This document shows, one piece after another, positions 1 through 5,459 of a stretch of DNA of 5,459 nucleotides. Source of the DNA: Conexibacter sp. (GTDB lineage Bacteria > Actinomycetota > Thermoleophilia > Solirubrobacterales > Solirubrobacteraceae). Position numbers and translations under genes: made by a program. The first letter of the stretch is position 1. Every line of letters begins with the position of its first letter. Location: the NCBI GenBank assembly GCA_025964055.1, contig JAOPZP010000403.1:1-5459 (forward strand). Reading direction: 5' to 3'. The notes under the pieces are model-generated. The model searched no databases. It was given only the letters and a program-made list of their open reading frames with translations, and was not told the origin of the DNA.

Positions 1-167
1 AGCACGGCCTCGACCGTGAACGTCGCGTCGGCGATCGCCTCCAGGTCCTCGGGCGTGGGGCCGGCGGTCTCCTGGGCGCAGGCGACCTCCACCTGGCGCC
101 AGCTCTCGAGCTTGGCCTCGTCGGTCCAGACGGCCCCGATCTCAGGGCGGGTATAGCGCGGGATCAC
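1..167 (-). CDS. purB: Adenylosuccinate lyase, N-terminal fragment (cut by window edge)
   Basis: PurB belongs to the fumarase/aspartase superfamily. It cleaves SAICAR to AICAR plus fumarate, and adenylosuccinate to AMP plus fumarate, in the cytoplasm. Only the first 55 codons are visible; the catalytic and signature regions lie beyond the left edge. Identification rests on the N-terminus, which reads VIPRYTRPEIGAVWTDEAK and closely matches the usual PurB opening (M-I-P-R-Y-[ST]-R-P-E-[MI]-x-x-[IV]-W). Next come a W-R-Q-V-E-V-A helix and a P-T-P-E-D-L-E-A-I segment, also as in PurB. The start is GTG at 165-167, chosen because the family's conserved N-terminus begins exactly there. No clear Shine-Dalgarno sequence precedes it. 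The start lies 10 bases after the stop of the membrane-protein gene, so it is probably the last visible gene of the purine operon. Confidence 0.9.
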   Translation of the reverse strand, partial: MIPRYTRPEIGAVWTDEAKLESWRQVEVACAQETAGPTPEDLEAIADATFTVEAV

Positions 168-177
168 GCCGGCGAGT

Positions 178-912
178 CTATGGACCGCCGGGCGCCCACG
201 GCTCGCCGCGGCGGGCGCGCAGGTCGAAGTACAGCAGCGTCCCGGCGATGGCCGTCAGCGACAGCGCGATGCTCTGCCCGATGATCGTCGCGGCGACGTA
301 CAGCGGCGCGCTCGCGCCCCCGACGATCGCCGGCAGCAGCGCGCCGACCAGGCCGAAGCCCAGGCCTGCGACGAGCACCAGGACGAACACGTTCCCCCAC
401 CGGCCGGCGACCAGCTCGCCGCCCCGCTGCAGCGCCGCCCGGCCGCCCAGGCCCTCGACGACCGACACCTGCGCGGCGACGTACCAGCGGATCGCCAGCC
501 AGATCCCGGGGACGATCAGCGCCAGCGTGCCGAGCGCCACGCCGAGCGCGCCCAGGGCGACCGTCCCGAGCACCCGCGGCATCACGGGCAGCGCGCGCCG
601 GAACGCCTCGCGGGCCGACGGCTCCTCGCCGCGGGCCAGGCCCGCGACGACGCTGACGCTCAGCGCCGTGACCAGCGCCGGCAGGACGAAGCCGGCGAGC
701 AGCAGCGACACGAGCCGGACGGCGGTCGCGGGGTGCGCGTCGGGCCCGTCGGCCAGCGTGCGGCCCCACACGCCGTCGACCAGCAGGCCGACGGGTGCGA
801 CGACGACGATCGTGAGCGTCAGGAAGACCGAGCCGTGCGCGCGGAAGAGCCGCAGCGCGTCGCCCAGGATCTCGCCCAGCTCGCGGGGCCGGGAGAGATC
901 CAGCCGCGTCAC
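178..912 (-). CDS. Multi-pass membrane protein of unknown function, coupled to purE
   Basis: A 244-residue integral membrane protein of unknown function. The N-terminus is amphipathic and cytoplasmic-looking (RPRELGEILGDALRLFRAH, about residues 8-26). Hydrophobic segments follow at about 29-49, 67-93, 115-140, 173-197 and 203-229. Between segments 3 and 4 is a PGIWLAIRWYVAAQVSVVEG stretch, then a conserved-looking ALQRGGELVAGRWG loop. The protein ends in LLYFDLRARRGEPW. This layout resembles the poorly characterised actinobacterial membrane proteins annotated as glycerophosphodiester phosphodiesterase membrane-domain-like or DUF-type; there is no catalytic GDPD domain, so no enzyme activity is claimed. 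The start is GTG at 910-912. Its first bases overlap the purE stop (GTGA, 909-912) and there is no separate ribosome binding site, so translation is probably coupled to purE. The stop lies 10 bases before purB. It could be a transporter or envelope factor, but the sequence does not decide. Confidence 0.85.
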   Translation of the reverse strand: MTRLDLSRPRELGEILGDALRLFRAHGSVFLTLTIVVVAPVGLLVDGVWGRTLADGPDAHPATAVRLVSLLLAGFVLPALVTALSVSVVAGLARGEEPSAREAFRRALPVMPRVLGTVALGALGVALGTLALIVPGIWLAIRWYVAAQVSVVEGLGGRAALQRGGELVAGRWGNVFVLVLVAGLGFGLVGALLPAIVGGASAPLYVAATIIGQSIALSLTAIAGTLLYFDLRARRGEPWAPGGP

Positions 913-1421
913 GCGCGCAGGATGCGCAGCGCCAGGTGCCCGGCGTTCTTGGCGTTGTCCAGGCCGACGGCGGCCACCGGGACGCCCGGGGGCATCTGGA
1001 TGACCGACAGCAGCGCGTCGAGGCCGCCCGCGGCCGACAGGCGGCTCGACAGCGGCACGCCGATGACCGGCAGGTCGGTGTGCGCGGCGGCGACGCCGGG
1101 CAGCGCGGCCGACAGGCCGGCCCCGGCGATGATGACCTTCAGGCCGCGCATGCGCGCGTTCTGGCAGTAGTCGGCGACCTGCGCCGGGTCGCGATGGGCC
1201 GACATGACGCGCGTCTCGGAGCGCACGCCCGCCTCGTCCAGCACCTTGGACGCTCCCGACATGGTGTCCATGTCGGACTGTGACCCCATGATGATGCCCA
1301 CGACCGGCGTGTCGGGCTCGGTCTCCTCGAGCTGGACGAGCGTCTGCGGCTCGGTGGTCGGGTCCGTCGGGGTCGTCTCGGCCGGGGGCGATGCGGTCGT
1401 CGGCTGGGGCTGCTCGGTCAT
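909..1421 (-). CDS. purE: PurE-family enzyme (N5-CAIR mutase or AIR carboxylase), atypical
   Basis: PurE forms the 4-carboxylate of aminoimidazole ribonucleotide, step 6 of IMP synthesis, in the cytoplasm. Class I enzymes isomerise N5-CAIR made by PurK; class II enzymes carboxylate AIR directly with CO2. The 170-residue product has the nucleotide-binding GSQSD motif (46-50), the SAHRDP loop (74-79) with the catalytic His at 76 (E. coli His45 by motif alignment), and the IQMPPGVPVA strand (141-150). Three things are odd. The first 38 residues are a Pro/Thr/Glu-rich extension. The loop usually reading GAGGAAHLPG reads GAGLSAALPG (100-109), with Ala106 where E. coli has His75. The protein also ends about 30 residues earlier than E. 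coli PurE. ATG at 1421 overlaps the purD stop (ATGA, 1418-1421), which supports this start; a GGAG lies 11 bases upstream. No purK is visible next to it. The family is certain; class I versus II is not. Confidence 0.93.
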   Translation of the reverse strand: MTEQPQPTTASPPAETTPTDPTTEPQTLVQLEETEPDTPVVGIIMGSQSDMDTMSGASKVLDEAGVRSETRVMSAHRDPAQVADYCQNARMRGLKVIIAGAGLSAALPGVAAAHTDLPVIGVPLSSRLSAAGGLDALLSVIQMPPGVPVAAVGLDNAKNAGHLALRILRA

Positions 1422-2686
1422 GGGGTCATGCGCTCCACGGCACGCTGCGCGATGTCGTGGCGCAGCTGCCGTCCGTCGAAGTGGATGAGGTCCGCCGCAG
1501 CATAAGCCGCCTCGCGGGCCTCAGCGGGTCCGGCCCCCAGCGCCGTGACGTTCAGCACGCGGCCGCCCGCGGTGACCAGCGCGCCGTCGCCCTCGCGCCG
1601 GGCGGTGCCCGCGTGCGTGACCTCGACGCCGGCGCCGACGGCGTCGAGCCCGGTGATGACGTCGCCGGCGGCCGACGACGCCGGGTAGCCGGCGCCCGCC
1701 AGGACGAGCGTGACCGCCCACCGGTCGTCGAAGTCCATCGCGACCGACGCGAGGCCGCCGGGCCGCGTTGCGGCGGTCAGCACCTCGAGCAGGTCGCTGC
1801 GCAGCCGCAGGAGGACGCCCTGGGTCTCGGGGTCGCCGAAGCGCACGTTGAACTCGATGACCTGCGGGCCGGCGGGGGTGAGCATCAGGCCGGCGTAGAG
1901 GACGCCGTGAAACGGCGTGCCGCGCTCGCGCAGGAGGTCGACCACCGGCTGGTGGATCGCCGCGCACAGCGCGTCGGGGTCCGGTGCGCCGACGACCGGC
2001 GTGTAGGCGCCCATGCCGCCGGTGTTGGGTCCCTCGTCGCCGTCGAAGATGCGCTTGTAGTCCTGCGCGGGGACCATCGGGATCGCCCGCTCGCCGTCGC
2101 AGATGGCGAACAGGGAGAGCTCCTCGCCGTCGAGGAACTCCTCGACGACCACGAGTCCGTCGCCGAAGCGGCGCGTCTCGAGCATCTCGGTGAGCGCCTC
2201 GCGCGCGGTGGTCTCGTCGGGGGCGACGACGACGCCCTTCCCGGCCGCCAGCCCGTCGAACTTGATGACCGTCGGGTAGCGGCCGTCGATGGCCCGCAGG
2301 CCCGCCGCGACGGTGCCGACCTCCTCCCAGTGCGCGGTCGGCACGCCGGCCGAGGCCATGACCTCCTTGGCGAACGCCTTGGACCCCTCGAGCTGCGCGG
2401 CGGCGGCCGACGGGCCGAAGTGCGCGATGCCCTCGGCCTCCAGCCGGTCGGCCAGCCCCGCGACCAGCGGCGCCTCGGGGCCGATGACCACCAGGTCGAT
2501 CGCCTCGTCGCGGGCCAGCGCGACCAGGCCGTCGAGGTCGCCGATGCCGACCGGCACGCAGCGCGCGACCGCGGCGATCCCGGGGTTGCCGGGCGCGGCC
2601 AGGAGCTCCGGCCGCTGGGGCGAGCGCGCCAGCGCGTTGACGATCGCGTGTTCGCGCCCGCCGGAGCCGACGACGAGGACCTTCAC
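1418..2686 (-). CDS. purD: Phosphoribosylamine-glycine ligase (GAR synthetase)
   Basis: PurD is an ATP-grasp ligase that joins 5-phosphoribosylamine and glycine to give GAR, with ATP hydrolysis to ADP, step 2 of purine synthesis. The product has 422 residues, close to the bacterial norm (E. coli about 429), and appears complete. In order it shows the N-terminal GSGGREHA loop (7-14), PGNPG (32-36), an IGPEAPL segment (68-74), the ATP-grasp KFDGLAAGKGV motif (142-152), EEFLDGEELS (182-191), GPNTGGMGAY (219-228), the metal- and substrate-binding EFNVRFGDPETQG (278-290), and the C-terminal GGRVLNVTA (374-382). The start is GTG at 2684-2686, directly abutting the stop of the preceding GYD gene (2687-2689) with no clear Shine-Dalgarno, so reinitiation or coupling is likely. 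It begins exactly at the conserved MKVLVVGSGG-type N-terminus. Its TGA overlaps the purE start. I see no missing key motif. Confidence 0.97.
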   Translation of the reverse strand: MKVLVVGSGGREHAIVNALARSPQRPELLAAPGNPGIAAVARCVPVGIGDLDGLVALARDEAIDLVVIGPEAPLVAGLADRLEAEGIAHFGPSAAAAQLEGSKAFAKEVMASAGVPTAHWEEVGTVAAGLRAIDGRYPTVIKFDGLAAGKGVVVAPDETTAREALTEMLETRRFGDGLVVVEEFLDGEELSLFAICDGERAIPMVPAQDYKRIFDGDEGPNTGGMGAYTPVVGAPDPDALCAAIHQPVVDLLRERGTPFHGVLYAGLMLTPAGPQVIEFNVRFGDPETQGVLLRLRSDLLEVLTAATRPGGLASVAMDFDDRWAVTLVLAGAGYPASSAAGDVITGLDAVGAGVEVTHAGTARREGDGALVTAGGRVLNVTALGAGPAEAREAAYAAADLIHFDGRQLRHDIAQRAVERMTP

Positions 2687-2968
2687 CTAGAGGCTGGCGA
2701 TGAAGTCGTCGATCGGGATGGCGCTGAGCGTCTCGAAGCGGCCGGTCCCGCGGGAGCCGAGCTCGAGCGACACGCGCGCCATCGTGGACTCGTCGGGCGC
2801 CTCCACGATGCTCACGAAGTCGAACCGTCCGAGGACCGACCACTGGGCCTTGACGGTCGCGCCGAGCTGCTCGACCTCGGAGTTGACCTCGCGGATCCGC
2901 TGAGGGTTGTTCTTGACCGTCTGGACGCCCTCGGGCGTGAGCGTGGAGAGCATGATGTACGTGGGCAT
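2687..2968 (-). CDS. Small GYD-domain protein, first gene of the purine operon
   Basis: A complete 93-residue soluble protein resembling the GYD-domain family, small alpha/beta proteins predicted to have a ferredoxin-like dimeric-barrel fold and lacking a settled biochemical function. It opens with the MPTYIMLSTLTPEG strand (1-14) and an amphipathic helix (NPQRIREVNSEVEQLG, 21-36). The family signature follows as LGRFDFVSIVEAPD (46-59), with Phe-Asp at 49-50 in place of Tyr-Asp. A second helix (61-71) comes next, then a GTGRFETLSAIPIDDF tail (74-89). The ATG at 2966-2968 is preceded by a strong AGAAGGAG ribosome binding site, the best in the operon. It abuts purD with no gap, so the two are surely co-transcribed. 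It occupies a slot where some operons carry purS, but the sequence does not look like PurS. Role unknown; an accessory, ligand-binding or regulatory role in purine synthesis is only inference from position. Confidence 0.85.
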   Translation of the reverse strand: MPTYIMLSTLTPEGVQTVKNNPQRIREVNSEVEQLGATVKAQWSVLGRFDFVSIVEAPDESTMARVSLELGSRGTGRFETLSAIPIDDFIASL

Positions 2969-3028
2969 GCGCTCCTTCTACCCGATCCAGCGTGTTCGGC
3001 GGTGTGAGACCCCTAATCTGGAGCGCAC
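2969..3028. promoter_or_regulatory. Divergent intergenic region with promoters for both flanks
   Basis: These 60 bases separate the leftward purine operon from the rightward secreted-protein gene, so each should have its promoter here or just inside the opposite gene. On the plus strand TAATCT at 3014-3019 resembles a -10 element, but no good -35 is visible 16-18 bases upstream. GGAG at 3020-3023 sits 5 bases before the ATG at 3029 as a reasonable ribosome binding site. On the minus strand I find no convincing -35/-10 pair. There is no visible riboswitch fold (too short for a purine or ZTP riboswitch) and no clear operator palindrome. The region assignment follows from gene orientation; the individual boxes are weak. 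Confidence 0.4.
2972..2979 (-). promoter_or_regulatory. Shine-Dalgarno site of the GYD gene
   Basis: Read on the minus strand this is AGAAGGAG, followed by CGC and the ATG at 2968. It is a near-ideal match to the anti-Shine-Dalgarno sequence, although the 3-base spacer is shorter than usual. It is the only strong ribosome binding site in the five-gene operon, which suits ribosome entry at the first gene followed by coupled translation downstream. It also fixes the start of the GYD gene. Confidence 0.7.
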
Positions 3029-3700
3029 ATGCGACGCCTGGTTGCCGCCCTGCCCCTGGCCCTCCTGCTCCTGCCCGCCGCCGCGCGCGGAGCCGACGTC
3101 CGGACCGACCGCAGCTGCTACCTCGAGACCGATCAGACGACGGTGACGATCAGCGGCAGCGGGTACACGCCCGCGCGCCCGTACAGCGTCTCGCTGGACG
3201 ACCAGGCGCTGGCCGGCGGCGCCGGGACGATGGACGCCGCCGGCGCGATGCAGGGCGCGTTCACCCCGCCGGCGCTGGCCAAGGACGAGAGCGAGCGGAC
3301 CTTCACCGTCGGCGTGCAGTCCGACGCGCTGGCCGCCTCGACGACCTTCACGGTGACGCGCTTCAAGGCGAGCTTCTCGCCGTCCAAGGGCGATCCGGCC
3401 AAGCTCCAGGTGCGCTTCGCGGTCAGCGGCTTCGGGCTGGGCAGCCCCGATCCGGACGTGTACGTGCACTACGTCGCGCCCGGCGGCAAGCTCAAGCAGA
3501 CGGTGCGCCTGGGGCGGGCACAGGGGCAGTGCGGGAGCATCGTGCGGACCGCCAAGCGCCGGCTGTTCCCGTTCGTCAACCCCAAGCACGGCAAGTGGGC
3601 GCTGCAGTTCGACACGAGCAAGACCTACAAGCGCGGCGTCAAGGGCAGCCCGTTCCTGTTCTACACGGTGGGCGTCAACGTCCACAGCGCCAAGGCGTAG
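3029..3700 (+). CDS. Secreted Ig-like protein of unknown function
   Basis: A 223-residue exported protein, function unknown. Residues 1-22 form a typical Sec signal peptide: Arg-Arg at 2-3, a hydrophobic core LVAALPLALLLLPAAA, then a small-residue region with cleavage likely between 19 and 22. No lipobox Cys or later membrane segment is seen, so the mature protein is probably released or loosely wall-associated. The N-terminal half (about 24-110) has alternating beta-strand patterns with TVTISGSGYTP and TFTVGVQSD, ending TTFTVTRF, as in bacterial Ig-like domains. The C-terminal half (about 111-220) is also strand-rich and carries VYVHYVAPGGK (144-154), LGRAQGQCG (161-169), KRRLFPF (176-182) and WALQFDTSKTY (190-200). 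Cys30 and Cys168 are the only mature cysteines and could form an inter-domain disulfide. ATG at 3029 has GGAG 5 bases upstream and gives an intact signal peptide. It reads as a lineage-type actinobacterial hypothetical protein; that impression is from memory. Confidence 0.88.
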   Translation: MRRLVAALPLALLLLPAAARGADVRTDRSCYLETDQTTVTISGSGYTPARPYSVSLDDQALAGGAGTMDAAGAMQGAFTPPALAKDESERTFTVGVQSDALAASTTFTVTRFKASFSPSKGDPAKLQVRFAVSGFGLGSPDPDVYVHYVAPGGKLKQTVRLGRAQGQCGSIVRTAKRRLFPFVNPKHGKWALQFDTSKTYKRGVKGSPFLFYTVGVNVHSAKA

Positions 3701-3715
3701 GCGGAGCGCGCGCGA

Positions 3716-3730
3716 GCCGCGCTAGGCGGC
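3716..3730. terminator. Weak hairpin between convergent genes
   Basis: GCCGC at 3716-3720 and GCGGC at 3726-3730 form a perfect 5-base-pair stem with the loop GCTAG, which contains the clpB stop codon (3722-3724 on the minus strand). It lies in the 21-base gap between convergent genes and could act in both directions. The stem is short, no T-tract follows on either strand, and chance GC palindromes are common at this base composition. Treat it as a possible factor-independent stop or pause site only. Confidence 0.2.
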
Positions 3731-5459
3731 CGCGGGCTCGGCCACGTCGGCCTTGCGGAACGTGAGCTCGCCGTCGGCGGCGTCGACGAGCACGTGGTCG
3801 CCGGCGCGGAACTCGCCCTCGAGGATCGCCAGCGCCAGCCGGTCGATCAGCCGCTTCTGGATGACCCGCTTGAGCGGGCGGGCGCCGTAGGTGGGGTCGT
3901 AGCCCAGGTCGCCCAGCAGCGTGCGCGCCTCGGGCGTCAGCTCCACCTCGATGCCGCGGTCGCGCACGCGCTGCAGCACGCGGTCGACCTGCAGCTCGAC
4001 GATCGATCCCAGCTCCTCGCGGTCCAGCGCAGCGAACTCGACGATGTCGTCCAGGCGGTTGATGAACTCGGGCTTGAAGTGGCCCTCGGCCGCCTCCCGC
4101 GGTGACTGGCCCGCCCTCCCGATGTTGGAGGTCATGATCAACACGGTGTTCTTGAAGTCGACCGTGCGGCCCTGCCCGTCGGTGAGCCGCCCGTCGTCGA
4201 GGACCTGCAGCAGGATGTTGAACACGTCGGGGTGCGCCTTCTCGATCTCGTCGAGCAAGACCACCGTGTACGGCCGCCGGCGCACGGCCTCGGTCAGCTG
4301 GCCGCCCTCGTCGTAGCCGACGTAGCCGGGAGGCGCGCCGACGAGGCGGCTGACCGCGTGCTTCTCCATGTACTCCGACATGTCGATGCGGACCATCGCG
4401 TCGCTGGAGTCGAACATGAACTCCGCGAGCGCGCGCGCGAGCTCGGTCTTGCCGACCCCGGTCGGGCCGAGGAAGAGGAAGGAGCCGATCGGGCGGTCGG
4501 GATCCTGGAGGCCGGCGCGGGAGCGGCGCAGCGCGTTGGAGACGGCGGCGACGGCCTCGCGCTGGCCGATGACGCGCAGGTGCAGGCGCTCCTCCATGTG
4601 GATCAGCTTCTCGACCTCGCCCTCCAGCAGCCGGCTCACGGGGATCTTCGTCCAGCGCGCGACGACCTCGGCGATGTCCTCGGCGTCGACGACCTCGCGC
4701 AGGAAGCCCGCGTCGCCGTCGGTGCGGTCCTCACGCTCGGCCAGCTGGCGCTGCAGCTCGGGGATCTCTCCGTGGCGCAGGCGCGCGGCCTGCTCGAGGT
4801 TGGCCTCGCGCTCGGCGCGCTCCAGCTCCCGGTGGGCCTGCTCGAGGCGCTCGCGCACCTCCTGCACACCGCCGATGGCGTCCTTCTCGGCCTGCCACTC
4901 GGCCGTCATCGCGTGGGAGCGCTCGGTGAGGTCGGCCAGCTCGCGGTCGAGCACCGCGAGGCGCTCGGCCGAAGCCTCGTCGGTCTCCTGGTCCAGCGAC
5001 GCGCGTTCGATCTGCAGCTGCAGGATGCGGCGGTCGACCTCGTCGATCTCGACGGGCTTTGAGTCGATCTCGATGCGCAGCCCCGAGGCGGCCTCGTCGA
5101 TCAGGTCGATGGCCTTGTCGGGCAGGAAGCGATCGGCGATGTAGCGGCCGCTCAGCGTCGCGGCGGCGATCAGCGCGGCGTCCTGGATGCGGACGTTGTG
5201 GTGCAGCTCGTAGCGCTCCTTGAGCCCGCGGAGGATCGCGATGGCGTCCTCGACGGAGGGCTCGCCGACGAGCACGGGCTGGAAGCGGCGCTCCAGCGCG
5301 GCGTCCTTCTCGATGTGCTTGCGGTACTCGTCCAGCGTGGTGGCGCCGACGGCGCGCAGCTCGCCGCGGGCGAGCATCGGCTTGAGGAGGTTCGCGGCGT
5401 CGACGGCGCCCTCGGCGGCGCCCGCGCCCACGATCGTGTGCAGCTCGTCGAGGAACAGC
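3722..5459 (-). CDS. clpB: ATP-dependent disaggregase ClpB, C-terminal part (cut by window edge)
   Basis: ClpB is a hexameric AAA+ chaperone that, with DnaK, threads aggregated proteins through its central pore after heat or other stress. The visible 578 codons start inside the first ATPase domain and continue past the right edge; the N-domain and first Walker A are missing. Residues below count from the first visible codon. Domain 1 gives the Walker B LFLDE (1-5), sensor GATT (38-41) and arginine-finger region ALERRF (54-59). A full coiled-coil middle domain (about 135-258) follows; its length separates ClpB from ClpA and ClpC. Domain 2 has Walker A GPTGVGKT (331-338), pore loop GYVG (378-381), Walker B VVLLDE (399-404), sensor 1 TSN (443-445), arginine finger in FINRLDD (465-471) and sensor 2 GARPLKR (525-531). 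The spacer between sensor 1 and the arginine finger is about 15 residues shorter than in E. coli. It stops at TAG 3722-3724, convergent with the secreted-protein gene. Its promoter lies outside the window. Confidence 0.96.
   Translation of the reverse strand, partial: LFLDELHTIVGAGAAEGAVDAANLLKPMLARGELRAVGATTLDEYRKHIEKDAALERRFQPVLVGEPSVEDAIAILRGLKERYELHHNVRIQDAALIAAATLSGRYIADRFLPDKAIDLIDEAASGLRIEIDSKPVEIDEVDRRILQLQIERASLDQETDEASAERLAVLDRELADLTERSHAMTAEWQAEKDAIGGVQEVRERLEQAHRELERAEREANLEQAARLRHGEIPELQRQLAEREDRTDGDAGFLREVVDAEDIAEVVARWTKIPVSRLLEGEVEKLIHMEERLHLRVIGQREAVAAVSNALRRSRAGLQDPDRPIGSFLFLGPTGVGKTELARALAEFMFDSSDAMVRIDMSEYMEKHAVSRLVGAPPGYVGYDEGGQLTEAVRRRPYTVVLLDEIEKAHPDVFNILLQVLDDGRLTDGQGRTVDFKNTVLIMTSNIGRAGQSPREAAEGHFKPEFINRLDDIVEFAALDREELGSIVELQVDRVLQRVRDRGIEVELTPEARTLLGDLGYDPTYGARPLKRVIQKRLIDRLALAILEGEFRAGDHVLVDAADGELTFRKADVAEPAAA

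Larger units (their letters stand above)
1..2968 (-). other. Purine operon: GYD gene, purD, purE, membrane gene, purB
   Basis: Five minus-strand genes are packed without room for internal promoters outside coding sequence. GYD and purD abut, purD and purE share ATGA (1418-1421), purE and the membrane gene share GTGA (909-912), and purB follows after 10 bases. Three genes encode defined IMP-pathway steps. The only strong ribosome binding site is in front of the first gene. Single transcription from the 2969-3028 region is inferred from this packing; downstream extent beyond purB is unknown. Confidence 0.8.

Noticed and set aside
164..769. A 201-codon minus-strand frame overlapping the membrane gene
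   Set aside because: It is an Arg/Gly/Ala-rich frame-shifted shadow of the membrane-protein gene, whose hydrophobic segments and operon junctions support the other frame.
2687..2968. Reading the small gene before purD as purS
   Set aside because: PurS proteins open with a K-V-x-V-x-V-x-L-K-x-G-V-x-D-P-x-G pattern. This protein instead opens MPTYIMLSTLTPEG and has the LGRFDFVSIVEAPD signature of GYD proteins.
1391..3007. A 538-codon plus-strand open frame opposite purD
   Set aside because: It mirrors purD and the GYD gene in the antisense frame. The product is Arg/Ala/Gly/Asp-rich with no domain signal. Long antisense frames are expected at this GC content.
2969..3028. A purine, PurR-type or ZTP regulatory element in front of the purine operon
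   Set aside because: The 60-base gap is too short for a known riboswitch aptamer plus expression platform, and I find no convincing PurBox-like or palindromic operator.
2978..3685. A 235-codon minus-strand frame opposite the secreted-protein gene
   Set aside because: It is low-complexity Arg/Ala/Gly/Val-rich sequence with no motifs, whereas the plus-strand frame has a signal peptide, a ribosome binding site and ordered beta patterns.
3701..3720. GC-rich imperfect palindrome right after the secreted-protein stop
   Set aside because: The stem is interrupted by two symmetric AG/AG mismatches and has no T-tract. At this base composition it is not distinguishable from chance.
4232..5144. Two long overlapping plus-strand frames opposite clpB
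   Set aside because: Both lie over the conserved clpB coding frame and have Leu/Asp- or Ser/Arg-biased translations typical of shadow frames. The minus-strand ClpB motifs decide the coding strand.

Overview
This is a very GC-rich, gene-dense bacterial window with frequent GTG starts and almost no intergenic space. The style of the proteins suggests a high-GC actinobacterium, most likely Thermoleophilia (Solirubrobacter/Conexibacter-like): the purine enzymes, the RPRELGEIL-type membrane protein and the secreted Ig-like protein. The lineage is an inference from remembered family resemblance, not a database result.

Positions 1-2968, minus strand: a compact five-gene purine-biosynthesis operon. 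In transcription order it holds a small GYD-domain protein, purD (GAR synthetase), purE (AIR-carboxylation enzyme), a 244-residue multi-pass membrane protein, and the first 55 codons of purB (adenylosuccinate lyase), which is cut by the left edge. Junctions are abutting (GYD/purD), ATGA overlap (purD/purE), GTGA overlap (purE/membrane protein) and a 10-base gap (membrane protein/purB). Co-transcription and translational coupling are therefore very likely. PurD, PurE and PurB catalyse steps 2, 6 and 8 of IMP synthesis, and PurB also makes AMP from adenylosuccinate. The GYD and membrane proteins have no established purine role.

Positions 2969-3028: a 60-base divergent intergenic region that must hold the promoter of the purine operon and that of the rightward gene.

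Positions 3029-3700, plus strand: a secreted protein of about 200 mature residues with two apparent beta-rich Ig-like halves and unknown function.

Positions 3722-5459, minus strand: the C-terminal two thirds of the disaggregase ClpB, running off the right edge. It converges on the secreted-protein gene with a 21-base gap.

No mobile element, CRISPR array, RNA gene or obvious foreign island is visible, and nothing here amounts to a clearly new system. The points most worth a second look are the atypical PurE (missing a conserved active-site-loop histidine and the usual C-terminal tail), the two non-purine genes locked into the purine operon, and a shortened segment in ClpB's second ATPase domain.
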